Of a DNA stretch of 35,869 nucleotides, positions 1-10,459 are shown in pieces. The position numbers and the translations under genes are program-made. The stretch comes from Trichodesmium erythraeum GBRTRLIN201 (GTDB lineage Bacteria > Cyanobacteriota > Cyanobacteriia > Cyanobacteriales > Microcoleaceae). Position 1 is the first letter of the stretch, and the number at the start of each line of letters is the position of its first letter. The stretch covers positions 1 through 35,869 of the forward strand of contig JAGGDU010000094.1 in NCBI GenBank assembly GCA_018457135.1, in the 5' to 3' direction. The notes under the pieces were generated by a model. The model saw nothing but the letters and a program-made list of their open reading frames with translations. It did no database searches and was not told the DNA's origin.

Positions 1-59
1 TATGATTTTATTCTTGAAGCATTATGTGTAGTCGGACTTTAGGAAATTGGTATTATGAT

Positions 60-317
60 CACTCTCTCTGTGCTGTGTGCAAGTCGTACCCAATTAAGGA
101 CCGTATTATAGGAAATACCAGTCACTCTCTCAATGCCTCGGAATCCCTAGGCATTAAGGGACATTTTTACACAAAGCTCTTTAACATCAGAACTATAACC
201 CGCAGGACAGGGGCTATCTCGAAATTGAGGGCCACACTCACGGCAAAGATAACTCTGTTTTCCCTGACGATGACCATTTTTCACTACTTTATGGCTTTGA
301 CAATAAGTACAATCCAT
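60..317 (-). pseudogene. IS1-family transposase N-terminal part, broken
   Basis: Hand translation of the minus strand from an ATG at 317 gives a protein starting MDCTYCQSHKVVKNG. A zinc-finger pair CTYC and CREC is followed by GFRGIERVTG and the helix-turn-helix-like NTVLNWVRLAH. This is the InsA-type N-terminal layout of IS1-family transposases common in cyanobacteria. A TAG at 147-149 interrupts the frame between SLNA and GFRGIERV. After NWVRLAH the similarity stops, so the catalytic part is missing. It is a dead fragment. An open frame on the plus strand over the same bases is its antisense shadow. The family call is from motif recognition, not a database search. Confidence 0.75.
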
Positions 318-472
318 CTCTCAATAAAATTCTAGAATATCATTCTCTATTGTGCAATACCCTACTTTATGGTATAATCAAATGAAAAGAGCATAAGGTG
401 TGAAATAATTTCCGGAAATCACTAGGCACCTCAAAGTTTTAAGGGTATAAAATCTTACTTTTAACTCGTTTA

Positions 473-496
473 GAGGCGAATAGCCATTCGCCCCTC
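473..496. repeat. GGCGAAT palindromic repeat just downstream of clpB
   Basis: GGCGAAT (475-481), a loop AGCC, and ATTCGCC (486-492) form a perfect 7-bp stem. It lies 10 bp past the clpB stop on the minus strand. No run of T follows on that strand, so it is a poor Rho-independent terminator. From memory, this kind of GGGGCGAATGGC/GCCATTCGCCCC palindrome is a frequent dispersed repeat in filamentous cyanobacteria. It could still help stabilise the clpB mRNA 3' end. Confidence 0.55.
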
Positions 497-505
497 CTGT
501 TGACT

Positions 506-3118
506 TCATTTAGCTGTCACCAACTCCATAGGCAACCGTTTCAACGAAAGTCGCTCATTTTCAATATCTACAAAAATAGTATCACCATCATTAAATTCAC
601 TACGCAAAATACTTTTAGCAATTTGCGTTTCCAACTCTCGCTGAATTGCCCGCTTTAAAGGTCGAGCCCCATACACCGGATCATACCCAACATCTGCCAA
701 AAAATTAATAGCAGCATCAGTAAGCTTCAATGACATCTTACGTTCAGCCAACCTTTTCTCTAAACGCACAACCTGCAACTGCACAATTTCTCGTAACTGC
801 TCTTTCTGCAACCCATGAAAAATAATCGTCTCATCAATACGGTTGAGAAATTCTGGGCGGAAAGCAGCACGCAACGCCTCCATTACCCGACCCTGCATTT
901 GCTCATAATCATCAGTAACATCTAAAATATACTGAGAACCAATATTACTTGTCATAATAATCACACTATTCTTAAAATCAACCTTGTGACCTTGACTATC
1001 AGTAACCCGCCCATCATCCAAAATTTGCAGCATAATATTAAACACATCCGGATGTGCTTTTTCAATTTCATCAAACAAAATCACCGTATATGGGCGACGG
1101 CGAATAGCTTCAGTTAACTGACCACCTTCATCATAACCCACATATCCAGGAGGTGCCCCAATTAAACGAGACACAGAATGTTTCTCCATATACTCAGACA
1201 TATCTATACGCACCATCGCATCTTCAGTGTCAAATAAATATGCTGCCAATGCCTTTCCTAACTCTGTTTTACCCACACCAGTCGGACCCAGGAAAATAAA
1301 ACTAGCAACTGGACGGTTCGGGTCAGCCAAACCTGCACGCGATCGCTGAATAGCATCAGAAACAGCACTCACAGCTTCATTCTGCCCAATAACTCGCTTA
1401 TGCAACTCCCCTTCAAGATGTAGCAGTTTTTCTTTTTCTGACTCTACTAATTTACTGATAGGAATACCAGTCCACTTAGAAATAATCTCAGCAATATCAG
1501 CTTCTGTCACCTCTTCTCGTAACAAAGTCTGACCACTAGTTTGAGTTGTTGCCAGTTTAGCCTCTGCTTCCTCCACCTGTTTCTGTAAATTAATCAGTCT
1601 ACCATATTTCAACTCAGCAGCACGGTTAAGGTCATAATTTCGTTCTGCTTGCTGAATCTCAATATTAACTTTATCAATTTCTTCCTTGACAGTCTGAATT
1701 GTACTAATGATACCTTTTTCTGATTCCCACTGAGCATTAAGAGCCCGTTGCCCCTCTTTTAAATTTGCTAAATCTTTTTCTAGCCTTCCTAACCTTTCTT
1801 TAGAAGCAGTATCACTTTCCTTTTGCAAAGATAACTTCTCCATTTCTAGTTGGAGAATTTTGCGGTCAATTTCATCAAGTTCCTCAGGTTTAGAAGTGAT
1901 TTCCATTTTAAGTTTAGCAGCAGCTTCATCCACCAAGTCGATGGCCTTATCTGGGAGGAAGCGATCGCTAATATATCTAGTAGATAAAGTAGCAGCAGCA
2001 ACTAAAGAACTATCAGAAATTTTTACACCATGATGTACCTCATAGCGTTCTTTGAGACCCCGTAAAATTGATATTGCATCTTCCACACTAGGTTGATCGA
2101 CATAAACTTGTTGGAAACGACGTTCTAAGGCAGCATCTTTTTCAATGTATTTACGATACTCATCAAGAGTCGTCGCCCCAATACACCTTAGTTCCCCCCT
2201 AGCTAACATAGGTTTCAGCAAGTTACCTGCATCCATTGCCCCTTGGGTTGCACCTGCTCCAACAACAGTATGAATTTCATCTATAAATAAGATAATTTTG
2301 CCCTCTGAGTCAGTAACTTCTTTGAGAACAGCTTTCAGACGTTCTTCAAATTCACCCCTAAATTTAGCACCCGCAATTAAGGCACCCATATCTAGAGCGA
2401 TAAGTTTACGGTCTTTTAGAGACTGAGGAACATCAAGAGTGATGATCCTTTGTGCTAGACCTTCAGCTATCGCAGTTTTCCCGACTCCAGGTTCACCTAT
2501 TAAAACTGGGTTATTTTTAGTACGACGACTGAGTATTTGAATAGTACGTCGAATTTCGTCGTCACGCCCAATAACTGGGTCAAGTTTACCTTCACGAGCA
2601 AATTCTGTCAGGTCGCGACCGTATTTTTCCAGAGCTTCATATTTGCCTTCAGGATTTTTGTCTGTTACTTTTTGCTTACCTCTAACTTGGGAAATTGTTT
2701 TTTTGAGCTTTACTTCATCCAATTTGAATTCTTTATAGAGATTTTTGCCAAAGTGATCGTCTTTCAGGTAAGCGAGTATCAGATGTTCAATAGATATATA
2801 TTCATCTTTGTATTCCTGGCGATATTTTTCGGCATTATCTAATAAGGCATCTAGACTACGACCTAAGTAAATATTATTGGGTATATTTTTGACTTTGGGT
2901 TGACGCTTAATAAATGAATCTGTGTATTCTTGTATTTTGGTAGTTGAAACACCTACTTTGCTAAATAGACTAGCTACCAGTCCATTTTGTTCTAACAAAG
3001 CTTTCATTAGGTGTTCAGCTTCAATTTGTTGATTTTGAGAAGTTTTAGCAATGTCAGGGGTACGGGATATTGCCTCCCAAGCTTTTTCTGTAAATTGGTT
3101 AGGATTATTTGGCTGCAT
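506..3118 (-). CDS. clpB: ATP-dependent disaggregase ClpB (ClpB1-like)
   Basis: This is a complete 870-residue Hsp100 protein, the usual ClpB length. It acts in the cytoplasm with DnaK to pull polypeptides out of aggregates after heat stress. The N-domain (about 1-150) starts [14 protein letters not shown], as in cyanobacterial ClpB1. Domain D1 has Walker A GEPGVGKT (208-215), pore loop [10 protein letters not shown] (251-260; Phe where Tyr is commoner) and Walker B ILFIDE (about 276-281). The coiled-coil M-domain runs from about 405 to 535, which separates ClpB from ClpA and ClpC. D2 has GPTGVGKT (611-618), pore loop GYVG (658-661) and Walker B VILFDE. No ClpP-binding IGF/L loop was noticed. 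No CIRCE element was seen in the 266-bp gap upstream, so heat control by HrcA is not supported here. Confidence 0.97.
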   Translation of the reverse strand: MQPNNPNQFTEKAWEAISRTPDIAKTSQNQQIEAEHLMKALLEQNGLVASLFSKVGVSTTKIQEYTDSFIKRQPKVKNIPNNIYLGRSLDALLDNAEKYRQEYKDEYISIEHLILAYLKDDHFGKNLYKEFKLDEVKLKKTISQVRGKQKVTDKNPEGKYEALEKYGRDLTEFAREGKLDPVIGRDDEIRRTIQILSRRTKNNPVLIGEPGVGKTAIAEGLAQRIITLDVPQSLKDRKLIALDMGALIAGAKFRGEFEERLKAVLKEVTDSEGKIILFIDEIHTVVGAGATQGAMDAGNLLKPMLARGELRCIGATTLDEYRKYIEKDAALERRFQQVYVDQPSVEDAISILRGLKERYEVHHGVKISDSSLVAAATLSTRYISDRFLPDKAIDLVDEAAAKLKMEITSKPEELDEIDRKILQLEMEKLSLQKESDTASKERLGRLEKDLANLKEGQRALNAQWESEKGIISTIQTVKEEIDKVNIEIQQAERNYDLNRAAELKYGRLINLQKQVEEAEAKLATTQTSGQTLLREEVTEADIAEIISKWTGIPISKLVESEKEKLLHLEGELHKRVIGQNEAVSAVSDAIQRSRAGLADPNRPVASFIFLGPTGVGKTELGKALAAYLFDTEDAMVRIDMSEYMEKHSVSRLIGAPPGYVGYDEGGQLTEAIRRRPYTVILFDEIEKAHPDVFNIMLQILDDGRVTDSQGHKVDFKNSVIIMTSNIGSQYILDVTDDYEQMQGRVMEALRAAFRPEFLNRIDETIIFHGLQKEQLREIVQLQVVRLEKRLAERKMSLKLTDAAINFLADVGYDPVYGARPLKRAIQRELETQIAKSILRSEFNDGDTIFVDIENERLSLKRLPMELVTAK

Positions 3119-3384
3119 AATTTTTTTTATTTTTTGCCTATACGTTATATTTTTATTTGATTTTAACTTGTAGTTATGAATAAATTTTAGTAGAAAAAAC
3201 CGTTTTTTCTTATTGGGTATTTACTATTGAGTATAACTTTCATAAAATTTAGTTAATTTTATTTTTATCTAATCAAGTACTGGTCATTTTAGTTAACTCT
3301 AAATGAAGCTTGAGGTTTTAAATATGTACGGATAATATTTTTTTATCCTCTTGAATAGAGTTGCTTTAAACCTGATTTTTTTAG

Positions 3385-5094
3385 TTATATTAATACCTTT
3401 TCAGGAAACCAAACAGTAAATGTAGACCCTTTTCCTAATTGACTTTTTACAGTAATTTCTGCTCCCATTCTCTCACATAAACGTTTACATATTGCTAATC
3501 CTAAACCAGTACCACCATACTTACGAGTAGTAGAAGTATCTGCTTGAGTAAAAGGTTGGAATATATGTTTTAACTGTTCTTCTGTTATACCAATACCAGT
3601 ATCTATTACCCGAAAAACTATATGGTAGTTTTCATTACTTAATGACTTTGCATTGTGATTTTGATTATTTTTTTGTTGATTATTTTTAACTTTTTCTACA
3701 CTGAGTGTAATTGTACCATCTTCTGTAAACTTAGCTGCATTACTTAGTAAATTTATCAGTACCTGTTTCACTTTTGGCATATCTGCATACATACTACCAA
3801 GATTTTCTCCTAAAACTAATTCAAATTTATTACGGTTTTTTTCAGTAATATTTTTAGCTGTACTGAACACATCTTTAACTAGCTTATTAACCTCAATACT
3901 CTCTAAATAAAGTGTAACTTGACCTGCTTCTATTTTTGAAATATCTAAGATATCACTAATCATTTCTAGGAGGTTTTTACCTGCTAGCTTAATTCTTTCT
4001 ATATCGGGAATAAAATCTTTATATCCACCTTCTAGAACATCCTCATAAAGGATATCACTATAACCAATAATTGCATTTAAAGGTGTACGTAGTTCATGAC
4101 TCATGGTAGCTAGAAAAGCACTTTTGGAACGGTTTGCTGCTTCTGCTTTGAGTTTAGCTTCCTGGAGTTGCTCTGTGTATTCTGCTACTTTACTAATTAA
4201 CTCATTTAAAGATTCTGTTAATTCTCCTATTTCATCATTTGTAGTTACAGGAAGTTGGAGTTCAAAATTAGCTTGTTCTGTAACTTCTTCAGCCACTTTA
4301 GTTATTACTTTTAAGGGAGTTATGATCGAGTTTGTGGTATAAATTGCTATTATTACTGTAGTTATTGCCGACAGTAGTAGACTACATATTAATATATATA
4401 TTCCTAATTTTTCTACTTTTTGATAATCCCTATTTTGTTTTTCTACTCTCTGATTAGCTAGTATTACTAATTGTTCTGAATCTTGCGATAAGTTTTGTAG
4501 TTGTATTGTAATTTGACTATTAAAAATTACATTCAGTGATTCCAATGAAGCAGTTTCTACTGTTTCTTTTGTTTGAGGCGGTATTTGTTTAATGTCTTGA
4601 ACTAAGTTTTCTAATTGATTAATATAAATTTTTAGAGGATTAAAATAGGTTTGGATAAATTCTTCAAGCTGAACATCATCTGTATTTTTAGAGATGTTTT
4701 TATCTCCGGTTTCTAGTGTTAATTTAAGTTGTTTGAAAATTGTATTAACCTCATAAAAACTTGATAATTCTAGGGAGATTTTTTTTTCTAAAATTTTCCA
4801 GTTATTAACTTTTTGGGAAACATCTTTCTGAATTATAATTATTTTTAATACTTTTTTTGTAAGATTTGTTAATAAGTCTACCTCTTGTTGACCTTGCTTT
4901 ATCTTCCCTCTAATTTGATATTTATAATTGAACTCCAATATCTGCCCTGTTAAAACTCCTAACATTACAATAATGATTCCCAGAGCATAACCGAATACTA
5001 TTTTTTTTCTGATTCCTATAATACTCAACAAATGTTTGAATCCACTTTTTTGCTGGTGGATAGACTGTTTTTTTGATCTGGAAGTTAATGACAT
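3385..5094 (-). CDS. Membrane sensor histidine kinase (HAMP-HisKA-HATPase)
   Basis: This 569-residue protein has a first transmembrane helix at about 32-52 and a roughly 180-residue extracytoplasmic, helical sensing region. A second helix lies at about 232-252. A HAMP linker (about 253-305) leads to a short coiled coil. The HisKA H-box contains MSHELRTPLN with the phospho-accepting His at 333. The HATPase_c domain shows the N-box INLLSNAAKF (447-456), G1 DTGIGI (498-503) and G2 GGTGLGLAI (527-535). The F-box region IFQPFTQAD is also present. It should autophosphorylate in response to a periplasmic or membrane signal. It has no receiver domain and no response regulator next to it, so it is an orphan kinase; the partner and signal cannot be told from sequence. 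Confidence 0.93.
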   Translation of the reverse strand: MSLTSRSKKQSIHQQKSGFKHLLSIIGIRKKIVFGYALGIIIVMLGVLTGQILEFNYKYQIRGKIKQGQQEVDLLTNLTKKVLKIIIIQKDVSQKVNNWKILEKKISLELSSFYEVNTIFKQLKLTLETGDKNISKNTDDVQLEEFIQTYFNPLKIYINQLENLVQDIKQIPPQTKETVETASLESLNVIFNSQITIQLQNLSQDSEQLVILANQRVEKQNRDYQKVEKLGIYILICSLLLSAITTVIIAIYTTNSIITPLKVITKVAEEVTEQANFELQLPVTTNDEIGELTESLNELISKVAEYTEQLQEAKLKAEAANRSKSAFLATMSHELRTPLNAIIGYSDILYEDVLEGGYKDFIPDIERIKLAGKNLLEMISDILDISKIEAGQVTLYLESIEVNKLVKDVFSTAKNITEKNRNKFELVLGENLGSMYADMPKVKQVLINLLSNAAKFTEDGTITLSVEKVKNNQQKNNQNHNAKSLSNENYHIVFRVIDTGIGITEEQLKHIFQPFTQADTSTTRKYGGTGLGLAICKRLCERMGAEITVKSQLGKGSTFTVWFPEKVLI

Positions 5095-6257
5095 CTGTTC
5101 TAGTATTCCTTAGCCCTCATCGTATATAGCATCCGACATTGCTTGTAATAATATTGATAACAGTTAATAATAAGCTGAAAACCTTTTAAATTATGACTCC
5201 TGACTCTTAGCTTTAATTATTGTCTGACAACTGAAATAAGATTGTTATTGGTATATTTTATTATAATCTAAGATTTATAATGGCCTGATTATTGCGTAAT
5301 TAATTTTAGGAGTTAATAATAATACAACATAATTTTTACCATTACCATGAAATTCACTTTTTTACAATACACTTACTACTTTACTTTCCCAGTATCAGTA
5401 TATATAGCAATCATATTCTTTTGATGTCCAAAATGTTGTCGCTTTTTGGGAATTGGTTTGGGAGCAATGGGCAAGAGTTTTAGAGTTGATTATTTTTTAA
5501 TCTTTACAACCTATAATCATATTTATTAATTCCTTAGCCTAGATAATGATCGAAAATAAAAATAACTTTCTAGTTAAACTTTCTAGTTAAGTTTTTTTGC
5601 TTAAGTAGATAGACATAAAATTTACCTTTTTACAAAAAAAATAAAACAGAACCCACATAATGAATTTCTCAAATGGTTTTCACTATTTATTATCTCTCGT
5701 ACTATTTTACAGGTATGGATAATTATTTATGATAGTACTATATCAACATATTTTAATAACAAAAAAGTCTAGAAAACGAATCGTTGCTTTGAAGTCAAAA
5801 TTTAAAAATAAAAAAACAAAATATAAAAATACAAAACTCATAGGGTACGACAGCTAAAATTTAGATAATGAAAAATACGTCTTTTTTAACAAGCTATTTT
5901 AGTTGTATCAGGAGTGGAATGAAACGGCTAATTTAGTGGGTTTTTTTTGGGCCTATTTTATTTCATCTGATAGCTAAACTCGTTATTTAAATTAGAATAT
6001 AACCCTACCCAAAGTGATATTTTTAATGTATCGGTACTAGGTATAAATGAATAGATAGATAAATCAACATTATTTATAAAACAATCTGACAATAACCCAA
6101 ATTTGCATCTGAACCTTCCAAATAGTTCTCACATTTGGCAAATTAAATTGCTATTTCAGGGATAATTAAATCTGCCTACTTATATACTTAATATAATAAT
6201 GTGAATTTTATTAAATTTAATTAATGATTTGGATAAAAATAGTTTTTTTTTCCGGAA
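5095..6257. other. 1.16-kb A+T-rich gap with no gene found
   Basis: I scanned both strands by eye and found only very short frames, many homopolymer A/T runs, and no tRNA, hairpin-plus-T-run or transposase motif. A repeat-like GACTCCTGACTC occurs near 5206. The left side should hold the promoter of the histidine kinase. Nothing else can be supported. Confidence 0.5.
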
Positions 6258-6791
6258 TTAATTTTTATTTATTTGTTGGCAAAACTTAAATATATATAAT
6301 TCCTCTGGTAGTTCAGATGCTATATCTATATTAACACTTTTAGGGGCAAATAAAACCATGCCAAAGTCACATTTTTCAGTTGTACATTTATCTGGTCGTG
6401 CAGTGATTTTATAATCACTATTTTCAGCAGGAGTAAAAGAAATTACCGAAATATCATCTTGTTTTTCATCATTAGCTATTTTGTCACCTTTTTGATTTTT
6501 TAGAGTTAAATTTAAGTCACTACAATTATTATCACATACCCCAAGTATAGTGTAAGATACATCAGAAGATAATCGTGTTGTAAATGGTACTTCTACTCTC
6601 TCTTTAATTTTTCCAATTAATGGCCAAAAAACTAGTTTTTTACCAGCTTTTTCTTGTGCTTCTACTGTCTCTTTCAATTTACATATTACTTGTTCTTGTT
6701 CGAGACTAAGTTCTACGCTGGCAGCATTAGCAACAATTGCACTACCTAATATGGAACCTATCATACCCAAAACTAATTTTTTAGTACCCAT
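6258..6791 (-). CDS. Small exported protein, possible PPC-like domain
   Basis: A 177-residue protein. The start MGTKKLVLGMIGSILGSAI is a classical Sec signal peptide with likely cleavage after ANA (about residue 24). The mature part has two close cysteine pairs, CDNNC and CTTEKC, which could form disulfides outside the cytoplasm. Its beta-rich spacing (SYTILGVCDNNCSDLNLTL, then SFTPAENSDYKITA) resembles the bacterial pre-peptidase C-terminal/PPC-type fold. That fold mostly serves as an accessory domain in secreted proteins. This is a resemblance, not a firm assignment. It stands alone between a large gap and polA. Function unknown. Confidence 0.75.
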   Translation of the reverse strand: MGTKKLVLGMIGSILGSAIVANAASVELSLEQEQVICKLKETVEAQEKAGKKLVFWPLIGKIKERVEVPFTTRLSSDVSYTILGVCDNNCSDLNLTLKNQKGDKIANDEKQDDISVISFTPAENSDYKITARPDKCTTEKCDFGMVLFAPKSVNIDIASELPEELYIFKFCQQINKN

Positions 6792-6856
6792 TAATTTACT
6801 GAAGGAAAATTTTACTTAACTATACTCAAGAGTTTAACATACTTTTGTACAATAAT

Positions 6857-6910
6857 AGGGACTAGGAAATAGGGGAATAGGGGAATAGGGGAGTGGGAGA
6901 GTAGGGAAAG
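6857..6910. repeat. GGGGAATA-type octamer minisatellite
   Basis: Degenerate tandem copies of TAGGGGAA/AGGGGAGT lie between polA and the small exported-protein gene. They match the class of short tandemly repeated repeats known from filamentous cyanobacteria. The same kind of G-rich octamer recurs at 13896-13953. Confidence 0.8.
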
Positions 6911-7005
6911 AAAATATAGAAAAGTTTTTGATAAATATTATAAGTCTTGTTTGTTACAAAGAGCAAGCTTAAACTTTGATCTTATAACTGATAATTGAAC
7001 AGACT

Positions 7006-10000
7006 CTATTTAGTCTCCATCCAATTTTTACCTCCATGAATATCTACTATTAGAGGTACTTTTAAAGTAACAGCATTTTCCATTGTAGATTTAATAAGTT
7101 GTTGCATTTTTTCTAACTCTGATGGTGGAACTTCAAATACTAATTCATCATGCACTTGCAATAACAGTTTTGTCTGATAATTTGTCAATATTTTGTTCAG
7201 TCTAATCATAGCTATTTTAATAATATCTGCACTTGAACCTTGAATTGGTGAGTTAGCTGCTGATCTTAAAATTTGAGCATCATTTTGACTGAATTTTAAT
7301 TCCTGTAAATTAATTTCCTCTGGTTCTTTGTCCTTTAAATCACGGATAGTTTTAGATTCTAATTCAAAATAACGTCGCCGACCCAATATTGTTTCTACAT
7401 AACCTTTAGCGATCGCTTGTTTTTTCAACTTTTCTAAATATGCAAAAACTAGGGAATATTGTTGTTTATATTTTTCTAAAAATTGTTTGCTTTCTTTGAC
7501 TGTTATTTTGACAGACCTTGCTAATTTTTGTGCTCCCATGCCGTAGATAACGCCAAAATTTATAGTCTTACCGACACGCCTTTCTTCTGATGAAATTTCC
7601 TCTTTTTCAAATAATAATTTAGCTGTAACTGTATGTACATCTTGATTATTTTTATAGGCTTCTATTAAGACTGGTTCTTGACTCAAATGTGCTAAAATTC
7701 TTAATTCTATTTGGGAATAATCTGCAGCTACTAATAACCAATCTTTTTTTGGTAGAAATGCCTGACGAATTTGCCGAGAAAATTTTGTGCCAATAGGAAT
7801 ATTTTGTAAGTTTGGTTCAGAAGAAGATAAACGCCCTGTATCTGTTTGAGTTTGATTAAAGTTTGTATGTACTCGCTGAGTATCGGAACGAACTAATCTT
7901 GGTATTGCTTCGACATAAGTAGAAAAAAGTTTATATAAAGTTCGATGATTTAATATTTCATCAATAATGGGATGATGTTCAGGTTCTGTTTGTAATTTTT
8001 CTAGGGCTACTACATCTGTAGAGTAACCAGTTTTTATTCGGCGAGATTTTTTATGATTTTGATTGAGTATTCTAAATAAGAGTTCACTTAATTGAGATGG
8101 GGAATTAAGGTTTAATAAATCCCTGGTTTCTACTTGATTGATTTGGCTTTCAATATTTTCTAGATTTTGTCTATGCTCTTTTAATAATTTTGTAATATAT
8201 GCTTTAAGTATGGGGCTAGATATTGCTTTTTTTAATTCTTGTTGATTACTAAATGAATTAAAGTCTATCTCATGAATTTCTGTTTGTAGATATTTTTGTA
8301 AAACTTGACTATCTACAGTTTTAAAAGCTCTTTTTTCAATTTCTTCTAAATCTTCTTTTAGTTGGACTGAGAACTTTTTTAGATATTCAATATCAATCCT
8401 AATTCCCTGAAATTCCATTTCTGCTAAAACAGGTTCTAACGGCTGTTCTACATCCACTAATAATCGATATAAAGATTTCTCGGTAGATTTATTTTTATCG
8501 GCTTTTTCTAATTCTGTTCTTAATTTTTCTACTAACTGAAATGTCACCCAAACCTGAGTACCACAATAGTCAGCTACTTTGAGAATATCTAGGTCGGCAA
8601 TAGTTTGATTTTTTGACACTACATCCTGATAACTCTGTAAATTTATTCCCACATTTCTAAGGTATCTAATATATATTTCTTCCAGACTATGTTTTGCTTC
8701 TGGATTTAATACATAACTAGCCAACATTGTGTCAAAAAAAACTCCAGTTAATTTAATTCCTTGACAGCGAAAAACTAATCTATCAAATTTTGAATTTTGA
8801 AATACTTTTGGATATTCGCTACTTTCTAAAACAGGTTTTAAACTCTCTAATACTGTCACCTTATCCAGATTTTTATCAGTTTTATGTCCGGTAGGAATAT
8901 AGGCAACATCTTCCATATTTTTTCCCCAACAACAACCAATTCCAACTAACTCTGCATCTCGTGGTTCTAAAGATGTTGTTTCCGTATCCCAAGCGACGGG
9001 AATATGAGGATTTTTCTGTTCTTTTAAAATATTTACTAATTTGTTTAATTTTTCTATAGTATCAACAATTTGAGGTTTTATTTTTGATTTTGTTGAAGTT
9101 TGCTGTTTAGCTACTTTTGTATCTTCTGCACTAAAAAACCAATCATCACTCCCGATTTCAACCAAAGTATTTTGAGATATTTCTTGCTGCTGAATTCCTG
9201 ACTCATCCAGCCCAGACTTAACTTCTACTAAACTATTAAATTGCTGTTCTAAATGGGGAATTTTATTTATAAAATGTTGTAATTCTAGCTTTTGCAAAAT
9301 AGGTTCAATTTCTGAGGGATAAATCTTTTTAAATTTACAATCTTCTATGTCAATATTTAACGGCACATTTACTTCAATTTTTGCCATAAATTGAGAATGC
9401 TCTGCCTCAGTTTTTCCTAATACTAATTTTTTCTTATTTGCTCCTTTAATTTGTTCCAGAGAAGCATAAATTTCGGAAAGACAACCATATTCATTCAATA
9501 ACTTAACAGCAGTTTTTTGTCCAATCCCTCTAACACCAGGAATATTGTCAGACTTATCTCCACAAAGAGCTTTATAATCAACAACTTGAGTAGGTAAAAT
9601 ACCCAATTTTTCCTTAACTTCTTCAGGAAAAAATTCTTGAGGAATACTACCTTTGCCCCCAGGTAAATGTAAAACACTAATACCTTTTTCTGCATCTATT
9701 AATTGAAATAAATCTTGGTCTCCCGAAAGAATTTTTACCTTAAAGCCAGTAGCACTAGCTTTTTTTGCTAAAGTTCCCAATATATCATCAGCTTCATAAC
9801 CAGGAGCAGTAATAACTGTTAAATTAAAAGCTTTGAGAAGGTCTTGCAAATTTCCTAGGTCAATAATTAAATCTTCTGGTGGTTCTGGCCGATCTGCCTT
9901 ATAGTTTTTATCAGCTTCGTGGCGAAATGTAGGTTTTCCTAAATCAAAGGCGATCGCTAAATATTCTGGTTTTTGGGTATTTATTACTTCTAATAAAGAT

Positions 10001-10143
10001 TTGAGGAACCCAAAACAAATACTTGTAGGAATACCTGTAGAAGTTTTCAAGCCTCCATTACGACTTTTGGCAAAAGCGTAGTAGGAACGAAAGGCGAGAG
10101 AATGACCATCAACAAAAAGAGCTATAGGAGAGTGATTAACCAT
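7006..10143 (-). CDS. polA: DNA polymerase I
   Basis: This 1045-residue protein is longer than E. coli Pol I (928). The 5'-3' nuclease (1 to about 300) has VDGHSLAFR, AFDLGKPTFRHE, GYEADDILG, SGDQDLFQL and CGDKSDNIPGVRGIG. The 3'-5' exonuclease domain (about 358-545) keeps ExoI DTE (386-388) and ExoII FDRLVF and DTMLASYVLNP. In the ExoIII motif, Tyr526 is kept but the expected Asp at 530 is Gln (DYCGTQVW). The polymerase has motif A VAADYSQIELR (Asp808), motif B RRVGKTINFGVIYG with Phe in the O-helix, and motif C QVHDE (996-1000). About 55 extra residues sit in the thumb (about 616-672). It fills gaps and removes RNA primers. ATG at 10141-10143 starts MVNHSPIALFVDG. Confidence 0.96.
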   Translation of the reverse strand: MVNHSPIALFVDGHSLAFRSYYAFAKSRNGGLKTSTGIPTSICFGFLKSLLEVINTQKPEYLAIAFDLGKPTFRHEADKNYKADRPEPPEDLIIDLGNLQDLLKAFNLTVITAPGYEADDILGTLAKKASATGFKVKILSGDQDLFQLIDAEKGISVLHLPGGKGSIPQEFFPEEVKEKLGILPTQVVDYKALCGDKSDNIPGVRGIGQKTAVKLLNEYGCLSEIYASLEQIKGANKKKLVLGKTEAEHSQFMAKIEVNVPLNIDIEDCKFKKIYPSEIEPILQKLELQHFINKIPHLEQQFNSLVEVKSGLDESGIQQQEISQNTLVEIGSDDWFFSAEDTKVAKQQTSTKSKIKPQIVDTIEKLNKLVNILKEQKNPHIPVAWDTETTSLEPRDAELVGIGCCWGKNMEDVAYIPTGHKTDKNLDKVTVLESLKPVLESSEYPKVFQNSKFDRLVFRCQGIKLTGVFFDTMLASYVLNPEAKHSLEEIYIRYLRNVGINLQSYQDVVSKNQTIADLDILKVADYCGTQVWVTFQLVEKLRTELEKADKNKSTEKSLYRLLVDVEQPLEPVLAEMEFQGIRIDIEYLKKFSVQLKEDLEEIEKRAFKTVDSQVLQKYLQTEIHEIDFNSFSNQQELKKAISSPILKAYITKLLKEHRQNLENIESQINQVETRDLLNLNSPSQLSELLFRILNQNHKKSRRIKTGYSTDVVALEKLQTEPEHHPIIDEILNHRTLYKLFSTYVEAIPRLVRSDTQRVHTNFNQTQTDTGRLSSSEPNLQNIPIGTKFSRQIRQAFLPKKDWLLVAADYSQIELRILAHLSQEPVLIEAYKNNQDVHTVTAKLLFEKEEISSEERRVGKTINFGVIYGMGAQKLARSVKITVKESKQFLEKYKQQYSLVFAYLEKLKKQAIAKGYVETILGRRRYFELESKTIRDLKDKEPEEINLQELKFSQNDAQILRSAANSPIQGSSADIIKIAMIRLNKILTNYQTKLLLQVHDELVFEVPPSELEKMQQLIKSTMENAVTLKVPLIVDIHGGKNWMETK

Positions 10144-10202
10144 TTAAAATTTAGACTTTAGGACAATATTTTATTATAGCTTAATTAACCATTAATCTTT
10201 AG

Positions 10203-10459
10203 TTAGAACCACCAATAAAAATTATTCCAGGGGAAGGAGTATTTTTAAGCAGAGAATTTTTTTTAATGTACCAAAAATTAGAGATTTTAAAGCACATGGT
10301 GTGGCAGGTAAAAATCAGCCTCATATTTACGAAAATCAACATTGGTATAGTAAAGCCAATTATCTTAAATATAAACCTGATCACAAATTTATTTTAAAAT
10401 TTAAAGTAAATAAATCTTTGTTCTTGACTGCTAAAGGTTATTATTGTAATAATAATTAA
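10203..10459 (+). pseudogene. Unidentified gene remnant, 3' end, frameshifted
   Basis: Plus-strand translation gives EPPIKIIPGEGVFLSREFF, then a shift of frame at a run of eight T (10259-10266). It then continues NVPKIRDFKAHGVAGKNQ and HIYENQHWYSKANYLKYK, ending in TAA at 10457-10459. Amino-acid composition and codon use look like real coding sequence. I do not recognise the family. There is no start codon or upstream portion, so it is the broken C-terminal end of a gene converging on polA. A minus-strand open frame over 10199-10384 is its shadow. From 10460 to 10740 only one short open stretch (about 33 codons around 10638-10740, KDDKSISEFRQSVV) was seen, also unassigned. Confidence 0.5.

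Noticed and set aside
24-335. 103-aa plus-strand ORF
   Set aside because: It is the antisense of the IS1-family InsA remnant; the minus strand shows the zinc-finger motifs.
3119-3384. CIRCE heat-shock operator before clpB
   Set aside because: No TTAGCACTC/GAGTGCTAA pair was found.
6857-6910. Possible CRISPR array (also 13896-13953)
   Set aside because: Units are 8 bp without spacers and no cas gene is present; they are octamer minisatellites.
10199-10384. 61-aa minus-strand ORF after polA
   Set aside because: The plus strand has better coding character in two frames joined at a T8 run.
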